Source: Thermoplasmata archaeon | Lineage (GTDB): Archaea; Thermoplasmatota; Thermoplasmata; Thermoplasmatales; Thermoplasmataceae | Direction: 5' to 3' | Length of the DNA: 5,199 nt | Assembly: GCA_021847855.1 (NCBI GenBank) | Contig: JAJZOT010000148.1 | Location: 1-5,199, forward strand | Shown here: one piece after another, positions 1 to 5,199 of the stretch | How the letters are laid out: each line of letters starts with the position of its first letter | Numbering within the stretch: position 1 is the first letter of the stretch | The notes under the pieces: model-generated | What the model was told of the DNA's origin: nothing | Seen by the model: only the letters and a program-made list of their open reading frames with translations | Database searches by the model: none | Made by a program: the position numbers and the translations under genes

Positions 1-76
1 AAGGCATGGGCTCGGGCAGATCTATCTCCTTGAGTACTTCAGGCCCTCCGGTTTCGTAGAATCCAATGGCTTTCAT
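1..76 (-). CDS. Medium-chain dehydrogenase/quinone oxidoreductase, N-terminal fragment (cut by window edge)
   Basis: Only the first 25 codons are present; the gene runs off the left edge. The translation begins MKAIGFYETGGPEVL and continues KEIDLPEP, which is the characteristic first beta-hairpin of zinc-type alcohol dehydrogenases and NADPH:quinone oxidoreductases of the MDR superfamily. That family uses an N-terminal GroES-like domain and a C-terminal Rossmann domain to reduce or oxidise carbonyl or quinone substrates with NAD(P)H in the cytoplasm. The zinc ligands and nucleotide-binding motif lie outside the window, so substrate and zinc dependence cannot be judged. An AGGT (84-87 on the complement) lies seven bases before the ATG and is a plausible ribosome binding site. 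An A/T-rich tract at about 122-140 could hold the TATA box. The family assignment is fairly secure; the exact enzyme is unknown. Confidence 0.75.
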   Translation of the reverse strand, partial: MKAIGFYETGGPEVLKEIDLPEPMP

Positions 77-247
77 GGGTTATACCTTGTCAATTCATTC
101 TTTCTCTGAATAGTTTTGAAGTTTTATTTTATTATTTTATCTTTAGGAAGTTGACAAATTAAATAACTTCGTGTTTTATTGCTGTGTCCAATAAATAATC
201 AAAATTAAGTTTATTCCATACTAACGATTTGTTCCTATTAGCTCGGT

Positions 248-642
248 TTATGAATTTATGTAAAAGTTAAGCAAGTTTGTCTTTGCAATTATCTCTTTTT
301 CAACGTTTCCTGATTTTCTGGAGAATACATATTCTCCGCCATCGTTTACGAGTTTCAGACCTGTCAAATCAATTGCAATATTTATCTTATGTTTTTCGGA
401 ATGGGGCTGAACCTTATCCTTTGTTTTTCCATGCTGTTTACTCTCCGCCAAAATGTCCTGAAATCGGGTATTGAGAAGTTCAAGAAGGCGCAAACGCCTT
501 CAATGAATCCCTGAAGTTGCCTGTATCCAAAGTGGAAGAAACATTTACTCCGGAAAGCTTCCAGATTATTGTATTTGGATATGAGGACTTCCAAAGCACG
601 TTCTTTTCTGACTTGAGACAATCCAGCAAGGTCAGTTTGCAT
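248..642 (-). pseudogene. IS5-like (DDE) transposase remnant, frameshifted and truncated
   Basis: Two overlapping minus-strand frames together make the N-terminal part of an IS5-type transposase. The first frame (ATG at 642) reads FGYRQLQGFIEG and then IPDFRTFWRRVNSM. These match the family pattern of a helix-turn-helix-like PYRQLEGF segment and a PDYTTxxRR segment. Similarity then continues in a second frame with INIAIDLTGLK and GGEY, the region of the first catalytic aspartate (family pattern AVDSTGLK...RGEW). The switch between frames falls at or near a run of five A on the coding strand (424-428) and corresponds to a -1 shift. After GGEY no further similarity is seen, and the frame stops at 248, so the second Asp and the Glu of the DDE triad are missing. 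No terminal inverted repeats were found. A programmed frameshift is conceivable, as in some IS elements, but the missing catalytic half makes this a dead relic. Confidence 0.7.
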
Positions 643-667
643 CCCATCACTTATATTTGCTTATACA

Positions 668-689
668 AAAATGGATAATTATCCATTTT
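668..689. promoter_or_regulatory. Perfect 22-bp palindrome, probable operator
   Basis: Each half reads AAAATGGATAA, and the two halves are exact reverse complements with no spacer. The palindrome lies between the divergent transposase relic and the ATPase/HTH gene, about 30 bp upstream of the best TATA-like box of the latter. A second ATAATTAT core follows at 693-700, its centre 18 bp from the first. A symmetric site of this length suits a dimeric winged-helix or similar regulator. The adjacent gene itself encodes a winged helix, so autoregulation is a reasonable guess, though unproven. It could also be an origin-associated or integration-associated repeat. Confidence 0.5.
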
Positions 690-716
690 CATATAATTAT
701 ATATATGTATAAGAAG

Positions 717-765
717 GTATATAAATATATCTTTTCATATCATTATACGATATAGTATATGTGAT
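717..765 (+). promoter_or_regulatory. Probable promoter and ribosome binding site of the ATPase/HTH gene
   Basis: The region is almost pure A/T. TATAAATA at 719-726 would place transcription start near 748-750 and give a leader of about 20 nt. A second candidate, CATTATAC at 741-748, is centred about 25 bp before the start codon and would give a nearly leaderless transcript. GTGAT at 761-765 matches the part of the anti-Shine-Dalgarno that pairs with GGAGGTGAT, and its alignment with the GTG start at 769 is correct. The two TATA candidates cannot be separated by eye. Confidence 0.45.
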
Positions 766-768
766 ATT

Positions 769-2052
769 GTGGCTAATAATCTTGATTATAGTAATATCTG
801 GGAACTATACGGGCTTAAGGCAGACCCATTTACTACTGATGCATTAGTAGTTTATGGAGGCATACTCCCCATAGAATGTTTCATAGGAAGAAAAAACGAA
901 TTACAAAGATTAAACAAGCAGTTTCGCTCTGGAAGTAGCAGGGTATTAGTCATAGGCGATGTTGGAGTCGGAAAAACTTCGTTTGTTAATTTTTCAAGAA
1001 GTCTGGCGATAAAGGGAGGGTACTTTTCGCACCTTAAAGAAATAGGTGTGATGGGGGACTGGCATACTAACGAATTTATAATAAACACCTTACAGGCAAT
1101 CTACTCTGCCCTTACTTTGGAGTCAAAGGAGTCTTTAATATCGGAGGACTCATTCAAGAAATTAAAAAGCATTGTTGATTTCTATAATTACGAAAAAGGC
1201 TTAAGAGGAATAAGTGTAGCTGGTTTTGGTTTAGAATATGGAAGCGATAGATTTTCTCCTCCAATAATGATACCTACGAATTCTCTAATGGAACTTGCAA
1301 CTAAGATAGTAAAAGAAATTCATAATAAAACTGGAAAGGATGTAATTCTACATTATAACAATTTAGAGAATCTTAAGGAAATGGATATACGAAGGTTATT
1401 TGAAGATTTAAGGGATTTTTTTCAGATGCCACATACACATTTTGTGTTTGTAGGAAATCTTATAACTAATGGTATTATACAAGGTAGTCAGAGAGTATCT
1501 TCTATATTCTCTGATTCTATAATGATAAATGAAATGACATTTGAAGAGATAGAAGAAGTCATAAACAAGAGGTTAGAGTTACTAAAGATTGAGAACCTTA
1601 ATTTGGTAAAACCATTCGACAAAAGTGCATTAGACAAATTATATAACTTATACGGCGGCAACATAAGAAACATTCTAAATAGTCTAAAAGAAGCAATTCT
1701 TGCATCGGTCATAAATAACCCGATAATACTAACAGATGAAGACATAGCAAGGACACTTAGACAATTAGTCGAAGAAAGACATTTTAAAATATTAGTTGAA
1801 AAAGAACGCCAAATCTTAAGATATATGGCAAATAAAGAAGAGATAACTAACAAATCCTTAGCTACAGGAACAAATACTGCCCAGTCGAATGTATCTAAAT
1901 ATCTAAAACATCTACAAAACTTAGGCTACGTAGAAGTCAAAAGAAAGAGTGGAAAAGATAAGTTCTGGACTGTTGCGCCTAAAATCAAATGGGTTTTACT
2001 GAAAGAACCTAAACAAAAGCATATTGTTAAGTATATGCCTCCAAAAATCTAA
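769..2052 (+). CDS. AAA+/P-loop ATPase with C-terminal winged-helix DNA-binding domain
   Basis: This 427-aa cytoplasmic protein is a nucleotide-dependent DNA-binding or switch ATPase. Residues 11-45 (WELYGLKADPF... then FIGRKNEL) form the lead-in common to ExeA/TniB-like and Orc1/Cdc6-like AAA+ proteins. Walker A is GDVGVGKT at 63-70. The Walker B position is VILHYNNLE at 192-200, where asparagines replace the usual Asp-Asp/Glu. FVFVGN at 225-230 fits sensor 1, and GGNIRNIL at 296-303 fits a lid/sensor-2 arginine (R300). Residues 345-402 form a winged helix: recognition-helix region TAQSNVSKYLKHLQNLGYV, then the wing KRKSGKDKFW. The size and AAA+-plus-winged-helix order resemble Orc1/Cdc6, but the Walker B and the MarR/ArsR-style helix argue against a standard initiator. 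The start is GTG at 769: no in-frame ATG lies just upstream, and the following residues fit the family. The gene is visibly more AT-rich than its right-hand neighbour and lies next to a transposase relic, so transfer with a mobile element is possible. Its partner and target are unknown. Confidence 0.8.
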   Translation: MANNLDYSNIWELYGLKADPFTTDALVVYGGILPIECFIGRKNELQRLNKQFRSGSSRVLVIGDVGVGKTSFVNFSRSLAIKGGYFSHLKEIGVMGDWHTNEFIINTLQAIYSALTLESKESLISEDSFKKLKSIVDFYNYEKGLRGISVAGFGLEYGSDRFSPPIMIPTNSLMELATKIVKEIHNKTGKDVILHYNNLENLKEMDIRRLFEDLRDFFQMPHTHFVFVGNLITNGIIQGSQRVSSIFSDSIMINEMTFEEIEEVINKRLELLKIENLNLVKPFDKSALDKLYNLYGGNIRNILNSLKEAILASVINNPIILTDEDIARTLRQLVEERHFKILVEKERQILRYMANKEEITNKSLATGTNTAQSNVSKYLKHLQNLGYVEVKRKSGKDKFWTVAPKIKWVLLKEPKQKHIVKYMPPKI

Positions 2053-2062
2053 AAATTCTAAA

Positions 2063-2108
2063 AACACCCAAATGCGACAAATTACCATAACACCCGAACA
2101 AGCGACAA
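2063..2108. repeat. Short imperfect direct repeat downstream of the ATPase gene
   Basis: AACACCC followed by GCGACAA occurs twice, at 2063-2080 and 2089-2108, with spacers of 4 and 6 bases between the two 7-mers. It lies just past the ATPase stop codon and just before the duplicated-locus relic. It may be a chance or duplication scar; no function is assigned. Confidence 0.35.
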
Positions 2109-2112
2109 TACC

Positions 2113-2297
2113 TACCGGCTGTGGCTGAACAGTATCCATTCAGCTCTGAAGAATTTGGAGACTCCCGAATGTATGATTATGTGGGAATTTGACATTTGAG
2201 AACTTTTCTGTGAGGTTAGGATTCGGAGGGTTTGCCTACGCAATAAGCTACGTGATGTGAAGATTTTGATCTTGGCAAGGTGTTAGAATGTAAATGC
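2113..2297 (-). pseudogene. Relic of a second surface-protein locus: leader fused to internal coding fragment
   Basis: Two parts of the neighbouring surface-protein locus are joined here. Positions 2161-2297 repeat its upstream leader (4982-5117) with about six substitutions and one extra base. Positions 2113-2160 repeat, with no mismatch over 48 bp, an internal coding stretch at 2800-2847 (residues 710-726, containing NSSELNGYCSAT). In the intact locus these parts lie more than 2.1 kb apart, so most of the coding sequence is missing from this copy. The junction falls at the ribosome binding site (GGGAGT retained, start codon lost). The joined frame has a stop immediately upstream and no ATG, so nothing is translated from it in a normal way. 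It is best read as a leftover of tandem duplication followed by deletion, or as a rearranged donor fragment. Confidence 0.8.
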
Positions 2298-2347
2298 AAA
2301 GTTCCTATGGTAAGTAGTGATGATGGTGATTAGCTATATTAGATTTA

Positions 2348-4975
2348 TTATTTTGTGGTAAAAAATGTCCACCAGGGCTTTTGTATTGAGTCTATCTTCC
2401 CATTACTCTTATTTACAGAAACTGTTGCATGGTAATGCACGGAAAAGAGGAAAAGAATCTTCGCGTTGACTTGGGTTTGTACAGTGTAAGTATTGGTATT
2501 GTTATTGCTTCCTGCAGTGATGTTTGTTATGCTTATGTTTTCATTTGGAAGCTGGGCTTCTAGGGAAGATATTGCCATTGAGACATATTCATTTGCCGGA
2601 GTGGAATTGGCTGATACGGAGCTGGACCCAATGGATTTTGAGGATGTAGCTGAACTCTGAAAGCTTGCTGTTTCCGTTATGTTTTCATTCAGAATTATAG
2701 TTGCGTTGTAGTTGGTTCCGGTATAACTGCCTGGGCCTGAACCAACCCATCCATTAAAGAGATATCCTTTTGCTGGTTTTGCCGTTATTTGAATGCTGGT
2801 ACCGGCTGTGGCTGAACAGTATCCATTCAGCTCTGAAGAATTTGGAGTATATGGAGGAGTGTAGTTATATGTTATGCATTCTGAGTAGTTATAGAAGGCG
2901 GATCCTCCTTTTCCAGGATCTGCAAAGATAGACAATGTTGGTTTGGAAGTGTTTTCTCCTGATATGCGAACAAAGTTTGCTGTCTCGTTTATGTTTGAAC
3001 TTATAGTAAGATAGTCTGCAAATGAAGTTCCAGAATAGCATCCTGGGCCGGTGCAGGTCCAGTTCTTTAAGAAGTATTCTGGGTCAGATATCCCGCTTAT
3101 CAAAACAGTGCTTCCATGTGGATAAGCAGAGCATTCGTGATTTGATGTCTTTATCTCCTGATTTCCATTATGTGATACATAAATATATCCGTTTTCAGAG
3201 ACATTTCCGGTTCCGGACCAATTTGCATCTACGCAGAGAAGGTTTGTGTTTGAGATATAGGCTGATTTGAAATTGGCAGTTTCAGTTATATTGTTTTCAG
3301 GACTCAGGGTTATCTCCGCATTTCTTCCGGAATAGCAGCCGTTTCCAGAACAGGTCCAGTTTGAGAATATGTACCCAGAATAATTTTGTGGAATAAGTGT
3401 TACACTGCTTCCGCAGCTGAAGGTAGTTGCGCCTGTTACATATCCCGAAGCTTGCGGAGATACATTTGTCGAGATAACACAGGAATCAATACTTGATATT
3501 ATAGATGTGTTTCTCTGGAAGTTTGCGGTTTCGGTAATGTTGCTGTTTGGAGTCAAAGTTATGGTTGCCATAAGATTTGTTCCAGAGTAGCCGCCGTCGG
3601 AACAGCCTGGGCCGGTGCATGTCCAGTTCTTGAAGGTGTAGCCAGGATCTGGCACCGCGTCTATCGTGGTGGTTGTTGAGGATCCTTCATATAGTAGATA
3701 TGTAGACTTTCCAGGACTTGGGCTTGTTATTCCATTATTTGCAACTATATTCAGTGTAGAGAGATAATTTGGGGTTGTGTTTGAAGGAGAAGAGGTTGTG
3801 TTTATTTGGAAGTTTGCGGTCTCGGTAATGTTGCTGTTTATAACTATTTCAGGTGAAGGATTGCTTCCCGAATAGCCGCCGTCGGAACAGCCTGGGCCGG
3901 TGCATGTCCAGTTCTTGAAGGTGTAGCCAGCAAAATTTTGCTCACATAGCCCATATTCGGTTCCTGCAGGAATTAGAATTGCAGAACTGGACGAGTAATT
4001 TAGAATACATCCTGATAACATATTGATTGGAACAGCATTTGCCCTGCCGCCTAATGTTGATTTTAGAACTAGGGAAGGTTCATTATTAATGTAGAAATTG
4101 GCAGTTTCAGTGATGTTGTTTTCTATGGTAATATTTGGTGTGGTATAATTAGTTCCCGAATAGCAGCCAGGGCCTGTGCAGGTCCAGTTCTTGAAGGTGT
4201 AGCCAGTATTAGTATAGGCAATTGTTCTTACAGTTGAACCCAGATTACATGAGGTGAAATTGCTTATGAAAAGCCCTCCTGAAGGAGAACATGAAGTGTC
4301 AGGGGAACTTGATACCATTATGCCTGCTCCGGATTGAGGGTCTGGCAGGTTTGAGGTTACTTTTATTATTGCTGTTTTGAGGGATTGGAAGTCTGCAACC
4401 TCTGTCATATTCTGGTTGAATGATACTTGGGGTGAAGGATTGCTTCCCGAATAGCCGCCATCGGAACATCCTGGGCCGGTGCATGTCCAGCTTTTAAATA
4501 CGTAACCGGTGAAATTTTGCTGACACAGCGAAAGAAAAGTGCCAATAGGTTCTGATGCTGAGTAAGTTGAAGATGTAGGCTTGAATACGGATACGGTAGG
4601 ACAGTAGAGATCCAGACCTACTCCTCCTCCGCCTGACGGATTAGATATCACTATGAGCTTTGGTTTGTTTGTTTGGAAATTGTTAAATAGTGCAGTTTCA
4701 GTGGTTGTGCCGTTTATAATTATATTTGCTGTTGTATTTCCTCCGGTATAGCTTCCTTTTCCTAATCCGAACCAACCTTCAAAAAACCATCCCGGGTTTG
4801 TGGTTTCAGATAAATTTACCTGGCTTCCGATTGCATATGAACCTGATACGCTTGTAATGTTGCCTCCTGAAGCAGGATCTGCAGTGGCGGTTAAAGGAAC
4901 TGTTGCCTGGGCCTGGATCATGTTGCAGATTAAGAAAATAGATACTACTCCGAAGATAATTGCTGTTTTGTTCAT
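2348..4975 (-). CDS. Secreted cell-surface protein with eight divergent InlB-B-like repeats
   Basis: This 875-aa exported protein probably acts at the cell surface. Residues 1-24 form a signal peptide (MNKTAIIFGVVSIFLIC..., likely cleavage after AQA). Eight repeats follow at about 26-97, 105-196, 201-294, 300-389, 406-486, 497-569, 577-668 and 678-772. Most carry GYTFKNWTCTGPGC, a glycine/serine loop and a closing ITETANF strand, the pattern of the divergent InlB B-repeat family. Repeats 1 and 8 lack the CTGPGC cysteines (GLGKGSYTG, GSGPGSYTG). The mature chain has 24 cysteines, all inside repeats, and many N-x-S/T sequons. A Ser-rich linker leads to a C-terminal module (about 795-875) ending near KPWW. 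No sortase motif or clear transmembrane anchor is visible, so attachment is unknown. An open frame extends 52 codons upstream to 5131, but the start at 4975 is preferred: it yields the signal peptide, has GGGAG seven bases upstream, and the upstream stretch is a duplicated leader whose other copy carries a 1-bp indel. An adhesive role is inference only. Confidence 0.85.
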   Translation of the reverse strand: MNKTAIIFGVVSIFLICNMIQAQATVPLTATADPASGGNITSVSGSYAIGSQVNLSETTNPGWFFEGWFGLGKGSYTGGNTTANIIINGTTTETALFNNFQTNKPKLIVISNPSGGGGVGLDLYCPTVSVFKPTSSTYSASEPIGTFLSLCQQNFTGYVFKSWTCTGPGCSDGGYSGSNPSPQVSFNQNMTEVADFQSLKTAIIKVTSNLPDPQSGAGIMVSSSPDTSCSPSGGLFISNFTSCNLGSTVRTIAYTNTGYTFKNWTCTGPGCYSGTNYTTPNITIENNITETANFYINNEPSLVLKSTLGGRANAVPINMLSGCILNYSSSSAILIPAGTEYGLCEQNFAGYTFKNWTCTGPGCSDGGYSGSNPSPEIVINSNITETANFQINTTSSPSNTTPNYLSTLNIVANNGITSPSPGKSTYLLYEGSSTTTTIDAVPDPGYTFKNWTCTGPGCSDGGYSGTNLMATITLTPNSNITETANFQRNTSIISSIDSCVISTNVSPQASGYVTGATTFSCGSSVTLIPQNYSGYIFSNWTCSGNGCYSGRNAEITLSPENNITETANFKSAYISNTNLLCVDANWSGTGNVSENGYIYVSHNGNQEIKTSNHECSAYPHGSTVLISGISDPEYFLKNWTCTGPGCYSGTSFADYLTISSNINETANFVRISGENTSKPTLSIFADPGKGGSAFYNYSECITYNYTPPYTPNSSELNGYCSATAGTSIQITAKPAKGYLFNGWVGSGPGSYTGTNYNATIILNENITETASFQSSATSSKSIGSSSVSANSTPANEYVSMAISSLEAQLPNENISITNITAGSNNNTNTYTVQTQVNAKILFLFSVHYHATVSVNKSNGKIDSIQKPWWTFFTTK
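2351..2593 (-). other. C-terminal non-repeat module of the surface protein
   Basis: Residues about 795-875 differ from the repeats: there are no cysteines, a helix-like start (EYVSMAISSLEAQLP), then alternating strands (TYTVQTQVNAKILFLF, HYHATVSVN, KIDSIQKPWW). The mixed helix/strand pattern with a closing KPWW suggests a compact domain, perhaps for anchoring or assembly at the envelope. I do not recognise a named family. Confidence 0.5.
3588..3645 (-). repeat. 58-bp exact repeat, copy in repeat 5
   Basis: This stretch encodes the GYTFKNWTCTGPGCSDGGY core of protein repeat 5. It is identical base for base to 3873-3930 in repeat 4. Related but diverged copies lie near 4150-4206 (repeat 3) and 4448-4500 (repeat 2). 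Identity at synonymous positions points to recent unit duplication or gene conversion. Confidence 0.85.
3873..3930 (-). repeat. 58-bp exact repeat, copy in repeat 4
   Basis: This is the partner of the exact copy at 3588-3645. On its right, the sequence around 3851-3906 also closely matches 4431-4489 in repeat 2 (GSNPSP region), so repeat 4 looks like a mosaic sharing one side with repeat 2 and the other with repeat 5. Confidence 0.85.
4904..4975 (-). other. Signal peptide of the surface protein
   Basis: Residues 1-24 show the three expected parts: a short basic start (MNK), a hydrophobic core (AIIFGVVSIFLIC) and an AQA cleavage site before TVPL. There is a single cysteine in the core but no lipobox with Cys at the +1 position, so Sec export with type I cleavage is favoured over lipoprotein processing. 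Confidence 0.75.
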
Positions 4976-4981
4976 TTGTAT

Positions 4982-5117
4982 ACTCCCGAATGCATGATTA
5001 TGTAGGAATTTGACATTTAAGAACTTTTCTGTGAGGTTAGGATTCGGAGGTTTGCCTACGCAATAAGCTACGTGAGGTGAAGATTTTAATCTTAGCAAGG
5101 TGTTAGAATGTAAATGC
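4982..5117 (-). promoter_or_regulatory. Duplicated leader of the surface-protein gene
   Basis: This 136-bp segment immediately upstream of the surface-protein start is about 95% identical to 2161-2297. It ends at the ribosome binding site (GGGAG, 4983-4987, complement) and includes a short inverted repeat, AAGATT-AA-AATCTT, near 5080-5093 that is only partly kept in the other copy. No clear TATA box at canonical distance from the ATG was found, so the transcript probably has a 5' leader. Its retention with only about six substitutions and one indel is compatible with either recent duplication or selection on a regulatory sequence. Confidence 0.55.
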
Positions 5118-5141
5118 CAGATTGCTGCCATATTACTAATT

Positions 5142-5155
5142 GAAAGGTTTTTATA
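5142..5155 (+). promoter_or_regulatory. Archaeal BRE/TATA promoter
   Basis: GAAAG (5142-5146) immediately precedes TTTTTATA (5148-5155). The TATA centre is about 27 bp before the ATG at 5179, the geometry expected when transcription starts at or next to the start codon. This is the clearest archaeal signature in the window. Confidence 0.7.
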
Positions 5156-5178
5156 CTGCGATATTTTTTCCGTTTTTC

Positions 5179-5199
5179 ATGAACGAAGCAAGCTCCTGT
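5179..5199 (+). CDS. Unidentified gene, first seven codons (cut by window edge)
   Basis: An ATG at 5179 begins MNEASSC and is open to the window edge. It is proposed because a well-placed BRE/TATA element lies about 27 bp upstream and no Shine-Dalgarno is present, which fits a leaderless archaeal message. It is divergent from the surface-protein gene, sharing a roughly 200-bp intergenic region. Seven residues are too few to assign a family. Confidence 0.5.

Larger units (their letters stand above)
2660..4900 (-). repeat. Intragenic array of eight protein repeats
   Basis: The coding sequence for residues 26-772 consists of eight diverged units of roughly 70-95 residues. Conservation is highest in the NWTCTGPGC core and the ITETANF strand; the N-terminal halves of the units differ strongly. 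Linkers of varying length separate units. At DNA level the cores are similar enough to allow recombination between units. Confidence 0.85.

Noticed and set aside
147..170. Inverted repeat GAAGTT...AACTTC in the 77-247 spacer as a terminator
   Set aside because: The arms are only six bases with a 12-base loop in AT-rich DNA and there is no convincing T-tract in a useful position; chance is a sufficient explanation.
277..474. Plus-strand open frame of 65 codons over the transposase relic
   Set aside because: It is antisense to recognisable transposase sequence, has no family-like features and no promoter or ribosome binding site that stands out.
180..720. Terminal inverted repeats delimiting a complete insertion sequence around the transposase relic
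   Set aside because: No matching inverted ends or flanking target-site duplication could be found by eye, and the transposase lacks its C-terminal half.
852..1853. Minus-strand open frames at 852-1088 and 1488-1853
   Set aside because: They are antisense to the ATPase gene and show no recognisable domain; the plus frame carries Walker A, sensor and winged-helix motifs.
769..2052. Firm assignment of the ATPase as an Orc1/Cdc6 replication initiator
   Set aside because: Size and domain order fit, but the Walker B is aberrant, the winged helix looks more like MarR/ArsR type, and no origin recognition boxes were identified. Only the general family is supported.
3022..4210. Regularly spaced similar DNA segments that might suggest a CRISPR array
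   Set aside because: The repeats are long, diverged, unevenly spaced and in frame with a continuous 875-residue protein, so they are coding repeats.
3022..4997. Other-frame open frames at 3022-3270 (+), 4299-4484 (-) and 4800-4997 (+)
   Set aside because: They overlap the repeat-protein gene and arise from its repeated, stop-poor sequence; none has a plausible start context or known motif.
4976..5131. Start of the surface protein at the upstream ATG at 5131, adding 52 residues
   Set aside because: The extension is polar and would bury the signal peptide. The same DNA is duplicated at 2161-2297 with a 1-bp indel. The ATG at 4975 has a Shine-Dalgarno match at good distance and opens directly into a signal peptide.

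Overview
The window looks archaeal. The clearest sign is a BRE/TATA-type promoter (GAAAG followed by TTTTTATA) about 27 bp upstream of an ATG at the right edge, the spacing expected for a leaderless archaeal transcript. Other starts carry partial Shine-Dalgarno matches (AGGT, GTGAT, GGGAG) at archaeal/bacterial spacing. The secreted protein is very rich in N-x-S/T sequons. A DPANN-type (Micrarchaeota/Parvarchaeota-like) or related archaeon is possible from the style of the surface protein, but that is a weak inference. No rRNA, tRNA, CRISPR array or complete insertion sequence was found.

Layout, left to right. (1) 1-76, minus: the first 25 codons of a medium-chain dehydrogenase/quinone oxidoreductase, cut by the window edge. 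(2) 77-247: AT-rich spacer without a gene; it should hold the promoter of the dehydrogenase. (3) 248-642, minus: a frameshifted, truncated IS5-like transposase remnant. (4) 643-768: a very AT-rich control region (about 86% AT over 691-760 by hand count) with a perfect 22-bp palindrome at 668-689 and TATA-like boxes. (5) 769-2052, plus: a 427-aa AAA+/P-loop ATPase with a C-terminal winged helix and an unusual Walker B. (6) 2053-2347: no intact gene, but a fossil of a second surface-protein locus at 2113-2297. It joins a 137-bp upstream leader directly to 48 bp of internal coding sequence of the neighbouring gene. (7) 2348-4975, minus: an 875-aa secreted protein with a signal peptide, eight divergent InlB-B-like repeats, 24 mature-chain cysteines and an unrecognised C-terminal module. 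(8) 4976-5178: divergent intergenic region holding the intact copy of the leader (4982-5117) and the promoter of the next gene. (9) 5179-5199, plus: the first seven codons of an unidentified gene.

The genes do not form one pathway. The window reads as an accessory region: a decayed transposon, an AT-rich ATPase/HTH gene with its own palindromic control region, and a repeat-rich surface-protein gene whose family has been duplicated and rearranged by recombination. The most informative observation is the pair of leader copies. They show that the surface-protein locus was once present twice here, and they support the start at 4975 rather than the longest open frame from 5131.
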